Shown one piece after another: positions 1-8,919 of a DNA stretch of 64,000 bases (its first letter is position 1; each line of letters starts with the position of its first letter). A program made the translations under genes and the position numbers. The stretch is taken from positions 48,181 to 112,180 of the forward strand of contig WJLW01000112.1 of NCBI GenBank assembly GCA_014728295.1, given 5' to 3'. The notes under the pieces are model-generated. The model had not been told where the DNA came from, did no database searches, and saw only the letters and a list, made by a program, of their open reading frames with translations. Source of the DNA: Chitinivibrionales bacterium. GTDB taxonomy: Bacteria; Fibrobacterota; Chitinivibrionia; Chitinivibrionales; WJKA01.

Positions 1-258
1 GGGCAGATTCCCCGGCATCAGCCCTTGCTGAATAGTACGCGCCATATCCAGCTCTTCGTTCATCTCCGCGTAGGCATGCTCAAGTCCCAGCCGTTTGTTT
101 TGTACATCCTGCGATTGAACCTGAGAGAGCTTGTCAATCCTCTTTTGTTGCTGTGCGATCGTTTTACGTGCCGCGGCAAGTTCCCGAAGCGCTGCCTGCA
201 GCTCGTGCTGGAGTAGTGACGGGTCGCTGGGTGCCGGGTTTTTGGGAATGCGCGCCAT
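1..258 (-). CDS. RsbU-like SpoIIE/PP2C phosphatase, N-terminal part only
   Basis: An open frame runs from ATG at 258 to the window edge, 86 codons, and continues outside the window. The visible protein is a charged, Gln-rich coiled coil (about residues 14-65) followed by ELDMARTIQQGLMPGNLP. That phrase matches the conserved element immediately before the SpoIIE-type phosphatase domain in RsbU-family proteins. Such enzymes dephosphorylate STAS-domain anti-anti-sigma factors in partner-switch systems. The catalytic domain itself is not visible, so the function rests on this one motif. It follows the pseudouridine synthase gene by 68 bases on the same strand and may be cotranscribed. It fits the several STAS and HATPase proteins elsewhere in the window, but a link to any of them is inference. 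Confidence 0.6.
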   Translation of the reverse strand, partial: MARIPKNPAPSDPSLLQHELQAALRELAAARKTIAQQQKRIDKLSQVQSQDVQNKRLGLEHAYAEMNEELDMARTIQQGLMPGNLP

Positions 259-326
259 ACGGGACGAACTCTTGAAGATGCTTCCGGAGTATGTCGTTCT
301 TATTGTAGAGCAGCCGGCGCCAATTG

Positions 327-1139
327 TCAATTTTTAATTCGATGGCCGGTATTTTTCAGCCCGGCAATTTCACGCGCAGTGAGCTTGCGAACCGCGCTGC
401 GCTTGAGGTCTTCGAGCTTAACCGATCCGAATTGGATCCGTTTGAGTCGCAGTACCGCATAATCCAGTGCTTCGAACATGCGCCTGATCTGCCGGTTCTT
501 TCCTTCGTACAGATCTATCTCGTACCAGTATTCATTCGCAAATCCGCTGCCCTCACAGGTGCGCACGGCTCCGGCGCGTAGCGTTTGATTCCGGGAGGAT
601 ACGCCGGATTCGAGCATACGCCGACGATGTTCGGCAGCAAGCGGCTTGTCTGTTCTGATGCGGTAAACTTTCTTGATGTGAAATCGGGGATGGGTCAGTG
701 CATAGTTGATATTCCCGTCATTGGTCAAAAGCAGCAAGCCTTCGGAGTCGCGATCCAGACGCCCGATATAGGTGAGATGTTCTATATCGATGCCGTTTTT
801 TTTGCAGCTTGTATAAATGGTGTCCCTGTCGTGCGGGTCGCAACGGGTGACAAGCGGGCCCCTGGGTTTGTGATAGGCCAGGTATTCGAGTCTGGTGACA
901 GGCGCAAGCTCTTTTCCCTTCCAGGTGACGACCTGGGCTCGGGGATTGATCTTAGTGCCGAGTTGGGTTACCTTTTGGCCGTTGATGCAGATGTGTCCTT
1001 TAGCGATGAACTCGTCGCATTTGCGCCGGGCGCCCAGTCCGCATTGTGCAAGGTATTTATTGAGTCGAATGGCGTCGGTATGCGCTCCCGGCGGCGGGGA
1101 TGATTGCTGAGCAGCGTGAGGATCAGGTGGTGTTGACAT
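327..1139 (-). CDS. Pseudouridine synthase, RsuA/RluB/E/F family
   Basis: This 270-residue protein has an N-terminal S4 RNA-binding domain (about residues 25-80, starting IRLNKYLAQCGLGARRKCDE) and a pseudouridine synthase domain. The synthase signature GRLDRDSEGLLLLTNDG carries the catalytic Asp at D129. A late GKNRQIRRMFEALDY block is also typical of the family. Members isomerise uridine in rRNA (RsuA in 16S, RluB and RluE/F in 23S); which site this one modifies cannot be told from sequence alone. Length is normal for the family. The first 20 residues are Pro/Ala/Gln-rich and probably disordered. The start overlaps the end of the upstream radical-SAM gene by 17 bases, so the two are likely translationally coupled. 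Confidence 0.9.
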   Translation of the reverse strand: MSTPPDPHAAQQSSPPPGAHTDAIRLNKYLAQCGLGARRKCDEFIAKGHICINGQKVTQLGTKINPRAQVVTWKGKELAPVTRLEYLAYHKPRGPLVTRCDPHDRDTIYTSCKKNGIDIEHLTYIGRLDRDSEGLLLLTNDGNINYALTHPRFHIKKVYRIRTDKPLAAEHRRRMLESGVSSRNQTLRAGAVRTCEGSGFANEYWYEIDLYEGKNRQIRRMFEALDYAVLRLKRIQFGSVKLEDLKRSAVRKLTAREIAGLKNTGHRIKN

Positions 1140-2409
1140 GCGCGATGACTTCGGTTAATGTGTGAGTAAATATCAGCGGACTGCGACTGAGTCGTTGCAT
1201 GCGTCGCTGTGAAAAGCCGTCAAGTGTGGCGCTGTTTACATTTAAAATCACTTCGGGAATAAAAATACCGGCATATCGTTGCTGGCGGGAGTTGATCGCC
1301 TTGAGCACATCGCGACCACCCAGCAGACCGGCAACCGTAACCGTTGGTCCGAATAAAGAATTGGCAACCCCAAGCACGGAGAGCGTGACCGGGGCGATCA
1401 GTGAATTGAGTTCGGCCGAAATCGAGCGAAAAAACGGATACGCGGACAGCGAAGTCACCAGTAAATAGTGCCGCCGTCGTCGCCTGCCGTTGCTGTTCAG
1501 GTTGGATTTGGCAGTATCCCACTCATCGAGAAGTTGACGAATAAGACCTACGCCGTTTTCGATCTGCGGGTACTCTTCGTAGTAATCCCCGGCCGGCAGA
1601 GGGATGTCGGCTTTGATGTAAAGCTCGTCGGCACAAAACAGACGCCGGCGTTTGTGGCGCCTGGCGTCGGCATTGCCCCGGCTCGAAACCAGTTCGCAGA
1701 TTGCTTTGGCTTCCTGCACGGTCAACGGTTGCAAGCCGCCTGTATGATATTTTGTCAATCCTACCGGAACGACGGCAACCGACAAAAGTCCGCCGGGGAG
1801 TGCACACAGCGCCTGCAGGGATTGATCAAGGACCGCTCCGTCATTTATACCTGCACATGCCACAATCTGTGTGTGAAAATTAATGCCGTGAGCCCCCAGA
1901 TAGGCTAGTTGCTTGACAATATCGGGAGCGCGTCGATTGCGCAGCATGCGTTTTCGAACTTGCGTATCTGTTGCATGGACTGAAATATAAAGCGGTGACA
2001 AGCCGCGGTGTATGATTTTGTCAAGCTCCGCTTTGCCGGCCGAACTGAGCGTAAGGTAGTTGCCCAGCCGAAACGAATAGCTGACGTCTTCGTCTTTTAT
2101 GTAAAGCGTCTTGCGCAAACGGGGCGGAAGCTGGTTGACAAAACAGAATATGCAGTTGTTCGTGCATTGCCTGATCGGCTGAGGAGCGGGTACTATGCCG
2201 AGAAAGTCGCACGGCGTTCTGTGAAGCAATGCTGAACGGCGACGATTTTTGCGCATAAAATCGACTTCGAGCTCCGGCTGCGCGGCATGGAATTCAAAGT
2301 CGACTTCGTCTTCAATCGGTACGCCGTTGATTGCGGTAATGACGTCGCCTTTACACATGCCCGCTCGAGCAGCCGGCGACGGTGATGAAACATCGGCGAT
2401 TTTAAGCAT
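1123..2409 (-). CDS. PDZ and radical-SAM-like DUF512 protein (TIGR03279 type)
   Basis: The 428-residue protein starts with a PDZ-like segment (residues 1-50, including GMCKGDVITAINGVPIED). A cysteine cluster CTNNCIFCF follows (C82, C86, C89), arranged as CxxxCxxC like the [4Fe-4S] ligands of radical SAM enzymes, then a TIM-barrel-like region and a C-terminal DUF512 domain. This architecture is the TIGR03279 family, whose reaction is not known to me. Length and domain order are standard. The gene is divergent from the Ig-repeat protein across a 257-base spacer, and its end overlaps the following pseudouridine synthase gene, suggesting an operon. Confidence 0.85.
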   Translation of the reverse strand: MLKIADVSSPSPAARAGMCKGDVITAINGVPIEDEVDFEFHAAQPELEVDFMRKNRRRSALLHRTPCDFLGIVPAPQPIRQCTNNCIFCFVNQLPPRLRKTLYIKDEDVSYSFRLGNYLTLSSAGKAELDKIIHRGLSPLYISVHATDTQVRKRMLRNRRAPDIVKQLAYLGAHGINFHTQIVACAGINDGAVLDQSLQALCALPGGLLSVAVVPVGLTKYHTGGLQPLTVQEAKAICELVSSRGNADARRHKRRRLFCADELYIKADIPLPAGDYYEEYPQIENGVGLIRQLLDEWDTAKSNLNSNGRRRRRHYLLVTSLSAYPFFRSISAELNSLIAPVTLSVLGVANSLFGPTVTVAGLLGGRDVLKAINSRQQRYAGIFIPEVILNVNSATLDGFSQRRMQRLSRSPLIFTHTLTEVIAHVNTT

Positions 2410-2484
2410 GGGCGCGCAAAAATAAAATCATGGAATATGTTGCTAACTGGAAAAGAATCAAAAAGATATACTGAATATTTCCGG

Positions 2485-2513
2485 TTGATTTCGTTTTTCC
2501 GAAACGATATAAT
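2485..2513 (+). promoter_or_regulatory. Sigma70-type promoter for the Ig-repeat protein
   Basis: TTGATT at 2485-2490 and TATAAT at 2508-2513 are separated by exactly 17 bases. The -10 box is perfect and the -35 box matches TTGACA at four of six positions. It lies in the AT-rich spacer between divergent genes, and a transcript starting here would have a leader of about 145 bases before the GTG start at 2667. This is a sequence match only. Confidence 0.55.
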
Positions 2514-2666
2514 TAAAATACGTTTTTTTGCCCGGGCATTGTCCCCCTGTCGGTGAGTTAGCGTTCCACGCAGATTTCCCGGTGCGGCAAAACGTAACTC
2601 GTGCTACTTGCACAAACCTGTGTCAGGATGTCATCCTGTAACAACTTCCGTCGAGGAGGATTCATC

Positions 2667-5600
2667 GTGAAAGCGAAAAGTGTATTGACAGCTTTAGTAA
2701 CGGTATGCACGGCGCTGGGCTTGTTGACCTGCACTATCAGCGAAGATGCGGGCAATCTGGTAGATCCTGGCACTCCCCAGCAGCAGATCGTGCAGGATGG
2801 ATTGCCGACATTGTCGGTTACGACGGATACAGGATATGTAGTAGCCGGCGACACGATGCCGATCTACATCACGGTTAAAAAGGATTCGCTCGTTGGCGAC
2901 ACGCTGCTGCCCATTGCCGCTTATCGGCGGGCCCAAGTTTCGGTCAGCGCTTCCTCGGGGTGGCTTTCTCACGATACATTGATCACCGATTCAACCGGCC
3001 GTGCACTTGTGATGTTCAGTGATTCCGTACCGCGCTCAAATGTTCAGGTCACGGTCTATGTTTATGGAGTCCGTCAGACAATCAACTTCGACGTAACCCA
3101 GACAACGATCCAGAACCAGACGATTATCCCGACTATCCTGGCCTCTGCGGACAGTGCGTATGTGCGGATTGGCGATACGATTGCCATTCGGGTGCATGTG
3201 CTCAGGGACAGCGCAATGAATCCCTATGCGGGGGCTATTATTGTTACCGAAGCGTCTACGGGTTGGATTTCATCGGATACACTGGTTACCAACACAGACG
3301 GGCGTGCCGTTTTGCTTTATACAGATTCGGTGCAGCGCGACAATGTGCAGGTCACCTTCACCAACGGCGGCGTCACGCAGACGGCCCGTTTCGACGTCAC
3401 CAATACGCCGATACAGATCCAGAAGCTGATCGAAGCCATTCCGGATGTCCCCAGCATAAAGGCCGACGGCAAAGATTTCACCAACATCAACGTGCGCGTC
3501 ATCAACACCGATCACAATCCCATCGTTGGTGAACCGGTTCGCTTCATTGCCACCTCAGGCGTCATCAAAGGCAGCGACCCAGGCAATTCCGGCCAGAGCC
3601 TTACCAACGAGGAAGGCATCGCAACGGCAAAATTAACCAGCACGAATATCAACGATACCGCATTTGTCACGGTATTTCTTGCCTCAAACCGATCGATGAG
3701 CGACGAAACGCAGGTCGCTTTTCAGGGCGTGAAAATTGAATTGCTGCATGACTCGACTAATTTGCGGCTGAACGGACGAACACGAATCGTTGCTCACCTT
3801 AAGAATGCGTCAAATGTTGCCATTGCCAACGCGCCGATTTTCTTTTCTCTCGGCCGGGGTGCAAACTCGAATTTGTCCATTATTCCAGGCTCTGTCGATT
3901 CCGTAACCGGCTTTGACGGAAAGGCTGCGATCGAAGTGCAGGGCAATGCCACCGGTACCGATTCGATCGTAGTCGTTGCAGCGGGCGCCAAATCTCAGAC
4001 CAATATCAATGTTACCGATCTGATGCTCGATGTGGTACTATATCCCGAGATCATTCAGGCCAGGCGCGGCAAGGAAGCCGATCTGACCGTGAACTTTTCA
4101 CAGAGCAACGGTTCGGCGCTCAGTAACAAAGTGATTCGGGTCGTGCGTCATTTTCTAAAAACCAACAAAGGCGACACCACCGATACGCTCTGGGATACGA
4201 CGAATACGGTCGGTCAAAGTATCGTCAAGATTCCGGCCCTTCACTACGAAGGAAACATCCGGCTTGAAGTTACTGCCGTCAATTCCCCCGCCGAGATTGC
4301 CACCTCGGAGGTTACACTACAATGCATTACTACCCGCTCGATGATGATTCATGCCCTGCCTTCGGTTATCCCGGCAGATGGTACGAGCAAATCACAGATT
4401 TCGGTGCAGATAAAGAATGAAGACAATAACCCGATAGCCGGTGATGAGGTAATTTTTACTTCGGATGCCGGTTTGATTCCCGGCTCAGCGACCACCGACC
4501 AGAATGGCAAGGCCGTAGTATTTCTCACCTCCGACCGCCGCAACTATAGGGCCACCGTCATCGGCAGACTCGAAAAGGATCCCAGCAAACAGGTTTCGAT
4601 ACAGGTTGAGTTTACCGGGGTTGAGCTGAGAGCCGCCGCCAGTCCGCAAAGCATCAATTCCAGCGGATCCGATTCGTCCACTGTTACGGTAACCTTGACG
4701 GATGGTATGCGCAACCCGATTGTCGGCGAATCCGTCAATTTCATCAAGCAGCAGAGCGCCACGACCATCGTTTCGGTCGATTCGGCGGTAACCGACAATC
4801 GTGGTGAAGCGCAGTTCAAGGTTTTCGGCACCGGCGCCAGCACCGACACAATGACGTTTGAAGCCGCAGACGCGACTGCCAAAACGGTCGTCTGGTATTC
4901 GGAGAACAAGCTGACAATTGATACCATTCCTGCCGTTGCCGGCGCGCATACCTATATCGCCAACGGCAAAGACAGTACCCTGCTGACGGTTACCTACCAG
5001 ACCGGCGGGGGACAGCCCATCCCCAATGCTCAGGTTGAAATCAGCATCACCATGGGTGACATACCGGGTCCGTCCGATTCAATTTTTGCCATTCTGGACA
5101 CGACCGATGCAAACGGCCGGGCGCAGGTTTATGTCATAAATCCCGATTTCTCCAATACGGCAACCATACAGGCTACAGCCAAACTCGGCAGCGAAATTAC
5201 TGCGGCTTCCAAGCGGGTGTATTTCAGGGCCGCCCCGATTCATCATATTGAATTGGTCGGAACACCCGAGGTTATCAGCACCAATGGTGATCGCGCCAAA
5301 ATTACGGCCTATGCATTTGACGAGCAAGGCAACCGCGTCGGCAACACAACCGTGGCCTTCAACATGATAAGCGGACCCGGCGGCGGGGAATATCTCGAAC
5401 CCCCAACGGCAATTACCGGGCTGGACGGATCGGCAACCACCTATCTGGTGTCCGGATCGATTCCCAGTAAATATCGTGAAGTTGAGATTGTTGGCGGCGA
5501 TTTTACGGCAATCAAGTCGGATACGGTGAGATTCACCATTGCCGGACCACCGCACTATATCACGATCAGGCGCGATATCGGCGAGCTGGTTGATTATCCT

Positions 5601-6344
5601 AACGGCACCTACGGTAAGAAGGTTGCCGCTATCGTTACCGATATTAACGGCAATCCGGTTGCCGACGGCACCGAGGTGACCTTCAGTTTGAATATCATCG
5701 GATACTACATCTATAAGCTATCACCCAAATTTTTTCCGGTCGCCTGGACAAGCGACTGGGACTATCTAGTTGATACGGTTGCGATACTACTGCCTTTTGA
5801 GGATCTGAACGATAATTACAAAATTGATACTCACGAAGATCTTAATCGCGACGGCATGCCCAATCGCGGTGAAGATGTGAACGGTGACGGTAAGTTTCAG
5901 CCCGGCCCGGGTTTTGTTGACTATAACTGGAACGGTATCCGCGACTCATTCCCCGAGCCGCTCTGCTCATATTGTGACGGAAAATTCGTGTTTGCCGATT
6001 ACAATGGCAACGGCGTGCGGGATGTGGTCGAGCCGTTTATGGACACCGCAATGACCGATTCGATTTACCGCTTATTGCCGGGATATGATCCCGCACTCGG
6101 GCGATACGTCGACATCGACTGGAACCAGAACGGCGTGGCGGATCCGGCAACCGCCGCGACAATTACGCGTACTATTCAGACGGTGGGAGGTATTGCCGAA
6201 AATGAAATGATTTACGGCCAGTCGGATGCATTGCGCATTCGGGTGCGGCTCAATGCCGAAGCGCAGGGCGTCGTCACCACCAGTGCCGAAGAATTTACCC
6301 TGCCAATCCTGATAACCGATCGCAAATACTGGAGCTATAGATGA
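2667..6344 (+). CDS. Large exported Ig-like (Big_1-type) repeat protein
   Basis: I place the start at GTG 2667 because GAGGAGGA sits just upstream and translation from there gives a clean export signal (KAKSVLTALVTV then ALGLLTC). The Cys could be a lipoprotein attachment site, although the lipobox is not ideal. The mature protein (1225 residues in total) consists of about nine or ten consecutive domains of roughly 95-110 residues. They carry the bacterial Ig-like pattern of 'NPIVGEPV.F..TSG' and 'T(D/N)..G.A...L' strands. Towards the C-terminus, residues about 1050-1160 hold several Asp/Asn-rich loops (DLNRDGMPN, DVNGDGKF, DYNGNGVRD, DWNQNGVAD) resembling calcium-binding repeats. Such proteins are usually surface adhesins or stalks. 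Its stop codon overlaps the ATG of the beta-barrel gene (ATGA), which implies coexpression. Confidence 0.85.
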   Translation: MKAKSVLTALVTVCTALGLLTCTISEDAGNLVDPGTPQQQIVQDGLPTLSVTTDTGYVVAGDTMPIYITVKKDSLVGDTLLPIAAYRRAQVSVSASSGWLSHDTLITDSTGRALVMFSDSVPRSNVQVTVYVYGVRQTINFDVTQTTIQNQTIIPTILASADSAYVRIGDTIAIRVHVLRDSAMNPYAGAIIVTEASTGWISSDTLVTNTDGRAVLLYTDSVQRDNVQVTFTNGGVTQTARFDVTNTPIQIQKLIEAIPDVPSIKADGKDFTNINVRVINTDHNPIVGEPVRFIATSGVIKGSDPGNSGQSLTNEEGIATAKLTSTNINDTAFVTVFLASNRSMSDETQVAFQGVKIELLHDSTNLRLNGRTRIVAHLKNASNVAIANAPIFFSLGRGANSNLSIIPGSVDSVTGFDGKAAIEVQGNATGTDSIVVVAAGAKSQTNINVTDLMLDVVLYPEIIQARRGKEADLTVNFSQSNGSALSNKVIRVVRHFLKTNKGDTTDTLWDTTNTVGQSIVKIPALHYEGNIRLEVTAVNSPAEIATSEVTLQCITTRSMMIHALPSVIPADGTSKSQISVQIKNEDNNPIAGDEVIFTSDAGLIPGSATTDQNGKAVVFLTSDRRNYRATVIGRLEKDPSKQVSIQVEFTGVELRAAASPQSINSSGSDSSTVTVTLTDGMRNPIVGESVNFIKQQSATTIVSVDSAVTDNRGEAQFKVFGTGASTDTMTFEAADATAKTVVWYSENKLTIDTIPAVAGAHTYIANGKDSTLLTVTYQTGGGQPIPNAQVEISITMGDIPGPSDSIFAILDTTDANGRAQVYVINPDFSNTATIQATAKLGSEITAASKRVYFRAAPIHHIELVGTPEVISTNGDRAKITAYAFDEQGNRVGNTTVAFNMISGPGGGEYLEPPTAITGLDGSATTYLVSGSIPSKYREVEIVGGDFTAIKSDTVRFTIAGPPHYITIRRDIGELVDYPNGTYGKKVAAIVTDINGNPVADGTEVTFSLNIIGYYIYKLSPKFFPVAWTSDWDYLVDTVAILLPFEDLNDNYKIDTHEDLNRDGMPNRGEDVNGDGKFQPGPGFVDYNWNGIRDSFPEPLCSYCDGKFVFADYNGNGVRDVVEPFMDTAMTDSIYRLLPGYDPALGRYVDIDWNQNGVADPATAATITRTIQTVGGIAENEMIYGQSDALRIRVRLNAEAQGVVTTSAEEFTLPILITDRKYWSYR

Positions 6345-7135
6345 TGAGAAGCTTGCTGTCCGTTGCGCTATTGAGCATGTCGGTCGTCGTGTACGGGGCT
6401 AATCTCGCCAATCCGGCCATACCGGTTCCCAATGCCCGCATGGCCATCGGGGCGTCATACCATCTGGGCGGGTATACCATAACCAACAATGAGGTACCCT
6501 GTATACTCAACCGCTTGCATGCACGCGCCTCGTACGCTCCGTTTTCGTTGATCAATTTTGGTGTTGACGCAGGCGCCTCGCAGGTACATGTTGCCGGTGA
6601 TACGACTGCAACGGATACGTTTGCTACGTTTGCCGGCAAATACGCCTTTTCTTTCGGCGGCCACGTCAAGCTCGCAACGCCGTTTTTTTTCAACGACTTG
6701 CTTTCGTTTATGCTGATGGGACAGGGAACCAGTTTTTCATCCAAAAACGATTTGGGAGCGGCATACGAGGGCCTGGATATCAACGGTGCGTTCGGCATAC
6801 AGTTTCATATCAAAGGATTTGGCTACATTACTGCCGGTCCGCAGCTTTACCTGATAGACGGTGAGGGAAAACACGGTGATGGCACGTCGCGTTCGGGAGG
6901 GGCTATCGCCTTTAAAAATGTTAATAATCTGCGCGGCTGGCTGGCGATCGACTTCTTCCCCAAGATGAAAACATTCTCGGAGAATAAAACCTACGTCTCG
7001 TTTGAGGTTACCCTTAGTCCTGATGTGGCATTTTTTGACCGGGCGCCGGTACAGGAAATAGCATTTTCACTTGGTTTTGGAACGGTAACCAAGCGCCTGT
7101 ATGGCGAAGCAAACGACGTAGAATGGGAACCCTGA
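6341..7135 (+). CDS. Putative outer-membrane beta-barrel protein
   Basis: This 264-residue protein has a typical signal peptide (SLLSVALLSMSVVVYGA). The rest alternates hydrophobic and polar residues with many Gly and aromatic positions (FGVDAGASQVHV, KYAFSFGGHVKL, GAFGIQFHIKGFGYI), as expected for transmembrane beta-strands. I do not recognise a named family. Its ATG overlaps the stop of the Ig-repeat gene by four bases, so it is translationally coupled. An export or anchoring partner for that protein is a reasonable but unproven role. A rho-independent terminator follows at 7168, closing a two-gene operon. Confidence 0.75.
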   Translation: MMRSLLSVALLSMSVVVYGANLANPAIPVPNARMAIGASYHLGGYTITNNEVPCILNRLHARASYAPFSLINFGVDAGASQVHVAGDTTATDTFATFAGKYAFSFGGHVKLATPFFFNDLLSFMLMGQGTSFSSKNDLGAAYEGLDINGAFGIQFHIKGFGYITAGPQLYLIDGEGKHGDGTSRSGGAIAFKNVNNLRGWLAIDFFPKMKTFSENKTYVSFEVTLSPDVAFFDRAPVQEIAFSLGFGTVTKRLYGEANDVEWEP

Positions 7136-7167
7136 GACGTATGACTACATTTGGAGGAAATCGCGTT

Positions 7168-7203
7168 GGCCTTTTCAGTTACATGAAAAGGTCTTTTATT
7201 TTT
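7168..7203 (+). terminator. Rho-independent terminator of the surface-protein operon
   Basis: A 10-base stem GGCCTTTTCA/TGAAAAGGTC (7168-7177 and 7184-7193, one G-T pair) with a six-base loop is followed by a T-rich run (TTTTATTTTT). It sits 33 bases after the beta-barrel stop codon. The end of the convergent small exported gene lies inside the hairpin loop. The minus strand lacks a T run after the hairpin, so it reads as a terminator on the plus strand only. Confidence 0.8.
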
Positions 7204-7403
7204 GACCAGTTTGTTTTGGGGGGATTGACAATATTCGTCGGCAACTGGGTTTTATGGTTTTTTTGAGAAGAATCTTTGGTAGTATTGATGGTTTGCTTTG
7301 GGGTGGCAGATGTGTCGGCGGCAGCGCTCTGTTTGCCGTTCTGGGCAAATGGCGCACTGGTTAAAGCCAAGGTTAGAAATACAGCTATTGTTAGTTTTTG
7401 CAT
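7179..7403 (-). CDS. Small exported hypothetical protein
   Basis: The 74-residue product has a convincing signal peptide (MQKLTIAVFLTLALTSAPFAQ, cleavage likely after an A-X-A-like site). The mature part is short, Ser/Thr/Lys/Gln-rich, without cysteines or hydrophobic segments, and ends KTNWSKIKDLFM. AAGGAA lies about nine bases before the ATG. I recognise no family. It converges on the surface-protein operon, and its last codons lie inside that operon's terminator hairpin. The signal peptide and ribosome site make it more likely real than a chance frame. Confidence 0.6.
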   Translation of the reverse strand: MQKLTIAVFLTLALTSAPFAQNGKQSAAADTSATPKQTINTTKDSSQKNHKTQLPTNIVNPPKTNWSKIKDLFM

Positions 7404-7509
7404 CCGGTTGTTTCCTTAATTATATAAAACCTCTAGAAAATATACTATATAAGTTTGCTTTCTGCCAAAAAAAATACGCCATTGGGTTATAAAAATAGCG
7501 TGCCCGTGA

Positions 7510-7884
7510 CTACTTTGTTTCAAGAAAATCGATTACGCTTTTCAACTCATTAAAAATCAGTGGCTTGTGTATTACGCCGTGAATTCCGTCCAGATGCAGC
7601 AATTCGGGCTCAAGTTCGCCTTTCCAACTGGTTACGATGTAGCAGCGCGTTTGTGGAGCATTCGATTTAATCCAGCGTGCGAGGCTGCGCCCACCGTTTT
7701 TGCGCACGCATAATGCAGTAAACACAGCATCATAGCTTTCGTGTTCAAGCTGCTCGATTCCGCTTTCGGAGGAATCGGCAACGGCTATTTCGCAGCCGAG
7801 TTTTTCGAGATTTCGGGTTAAAATCGACAGCGTTGCCTCATCATCATCAACAAGGAGCAGCTTGCAGGTATCGGCTTTATCCAC
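7510..7884 (-). CDS. Stand-alone receiver domain lacking the phospho-acceptor Asp
   Basis: The 124-residue protein is a single response-regulator receiver fold. It has the acidic cluster LLLVDDDE (residues 10-16), the conserved Thr region CYIVTSWKG and the Lys-Pro pair HKP near the C-terminus. At the position of the phosphorylated Asp, the usual 'D(L/V)x(M/L)P' is replaced by YDAVFTALCVRKNGG, with Ala57 in place of Asp, and the following Met-Pro is also lost. It is therefore a pseudo-receiver that should not be phosphorylated conventionally. The start codon is GTG. The gene lies 132 bases downstream of the receiver-HATPase gene on the same strand and may act with it. Confidence 0.8.
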   Translation of the reverse strand: MDKADTCKLLLVDDDEATLSILTRNLEKLGCEIAVADSSESGIEQLEHESYDAVFTALCVRKNGGRSLARWIKSNAPQTRCYIVTSWKGELEPELLHLDGIHGVIHKPLIFNELKSVIDFLETK

Positions 7885-8016
7885 AGTGAAAATTCCTTAT
7901 CTTATCCGCCGTCGGTGATTATTCAATTTTCCCTCCCACATGACAACAGCTTATTAATATTACATTATTGCGCGCCGGTTCGCAACATTGCGGTGATTTG
8001 CTGCATTTATCCGGTA

Positions 8017-8919
8017 TTATATTTCATGAATGAGAAGTGGCTTTTGTGCGGATTTATGGTTGCGGTGGAAATATTGCAGCAGAATACATTCCGTCTTGTG
8101 ATTTGGATCGATATTTATGATAAATCTGTCGATCAGCTTACGCACAAGGATCAGTCCTCTGCCATGTTCCTGCAGGCCCGATGCATCTCCAATTTTGTGG
8201 TTTAGCCACTTAAGTACGTCGGTTTTGCGCAAATTGCCTTTCGGATCCTCCACGGCAATTCCCATTTTTTCCGAATCTTGCGCCCACGATAGGGTGACGG
8301 CCGTTTCCAAAGCAATGCAGTAATCATCGCGCCAGTGCTCGCGGGAAACATTCGTCAACTGCAATATCGCGTGATAAACTGCATTAGAAATGAGCTCATC
8401 AATGGCGATTTCTAGATACATTTTATCATCGCCCCGGTATTGCTGCACAATTTCTGTGATAACCTCACGCGCCTGGCGGGACGTTGAGATGCGTTTGCTG
8501 GTAACTGCGGTGTCGTGGAAGTAGCGTTGTAGTCCGAATATGTCTCCCGTCATGATCGCATCGACATAGCTTCCAATTTCATCCAGATTAAAATCGACAC
8601 CCTTCGCCAGAATATTGCCGATATTGTGCTTTCTGATCATGCGCAGGTATTTGTCAATATTATAGCCTGTCATTAGGATTCGTTTGATGTGCGGATATGC
8701 CTCGTCGATGATCTTGAGCAGATCGAATCCATCCAGATACGGCATATGAATATCCGAAATTACCATGTCCGGCTGGCGCTGTTTCAGAATCTCCAGTGCC
8801 GCCTGACCGTGCTGTGCTTCTTCAACAGTATAGCCCCTCTCTTCAAGCAGCACAGACAGCAGTTTACGGATATTCTGCTCGTCATCGGCAATAAGTATAT
8901 GTTTTGTAGAAGAGTTCAT
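8017..8919 (-). CDS. Response regulator fused to an RsbW-like HATPase domain
   Basis: Residues 1-125 form an intact receiver: HILIADDE, phospho-acceptor D56 in MVISDIHMPYLDG, then Thr in ILMTGYN and Lys in ILAKG. After a linker, residues about 150-285 form a GHKL ATPase domain with an N-box (EIAIDELISNAVYHA) and a G-box-like segment (GLQEHGRGLILVRKLID). There is no H-box, so it is not a sensor kinase. The ATPase resembles RsbW/SpoIIAB-type anti-sigma kinases. The layout suggests that phosphorylation of the receiver controls an anti-sigma or STAS-kinase activity. No partner sigma factor is in the window. Confidence 0.8.
   Translation of the reverse strand: MNSSTKHILIADDEQNIRKLLSVLLEERGYTVEEAQHGQAALEILKQRQPDMVISDIHMPYLDGFDLLKIIDEAYPHIKRILMTGYNIDKYLRMIRKHNIGNILAKGVDFNLDEIGSYVDAIMTGDIFGLQRYFHDTAVTSKRISTSRQAREVITEIVQQYRGDDKMYLEIAIDELISNAVYHAILQLTNVSREHWRDDYCIALETAVTLSWAQDSEKMGIAVEDPKGNLRKTDVLKWLNHKIGDASGLQEHGRGLILVRKLIDRFIINIDPNHKTECILLQYFHRNHKSAQKPLLIHEI

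Noticed and set aside
585..1103. 172-residue plus-strand frame over the pseudouridine synthase gene
   Set aside because: It is fully antisense to a gene with clear family motifs and has no recognisable domain.
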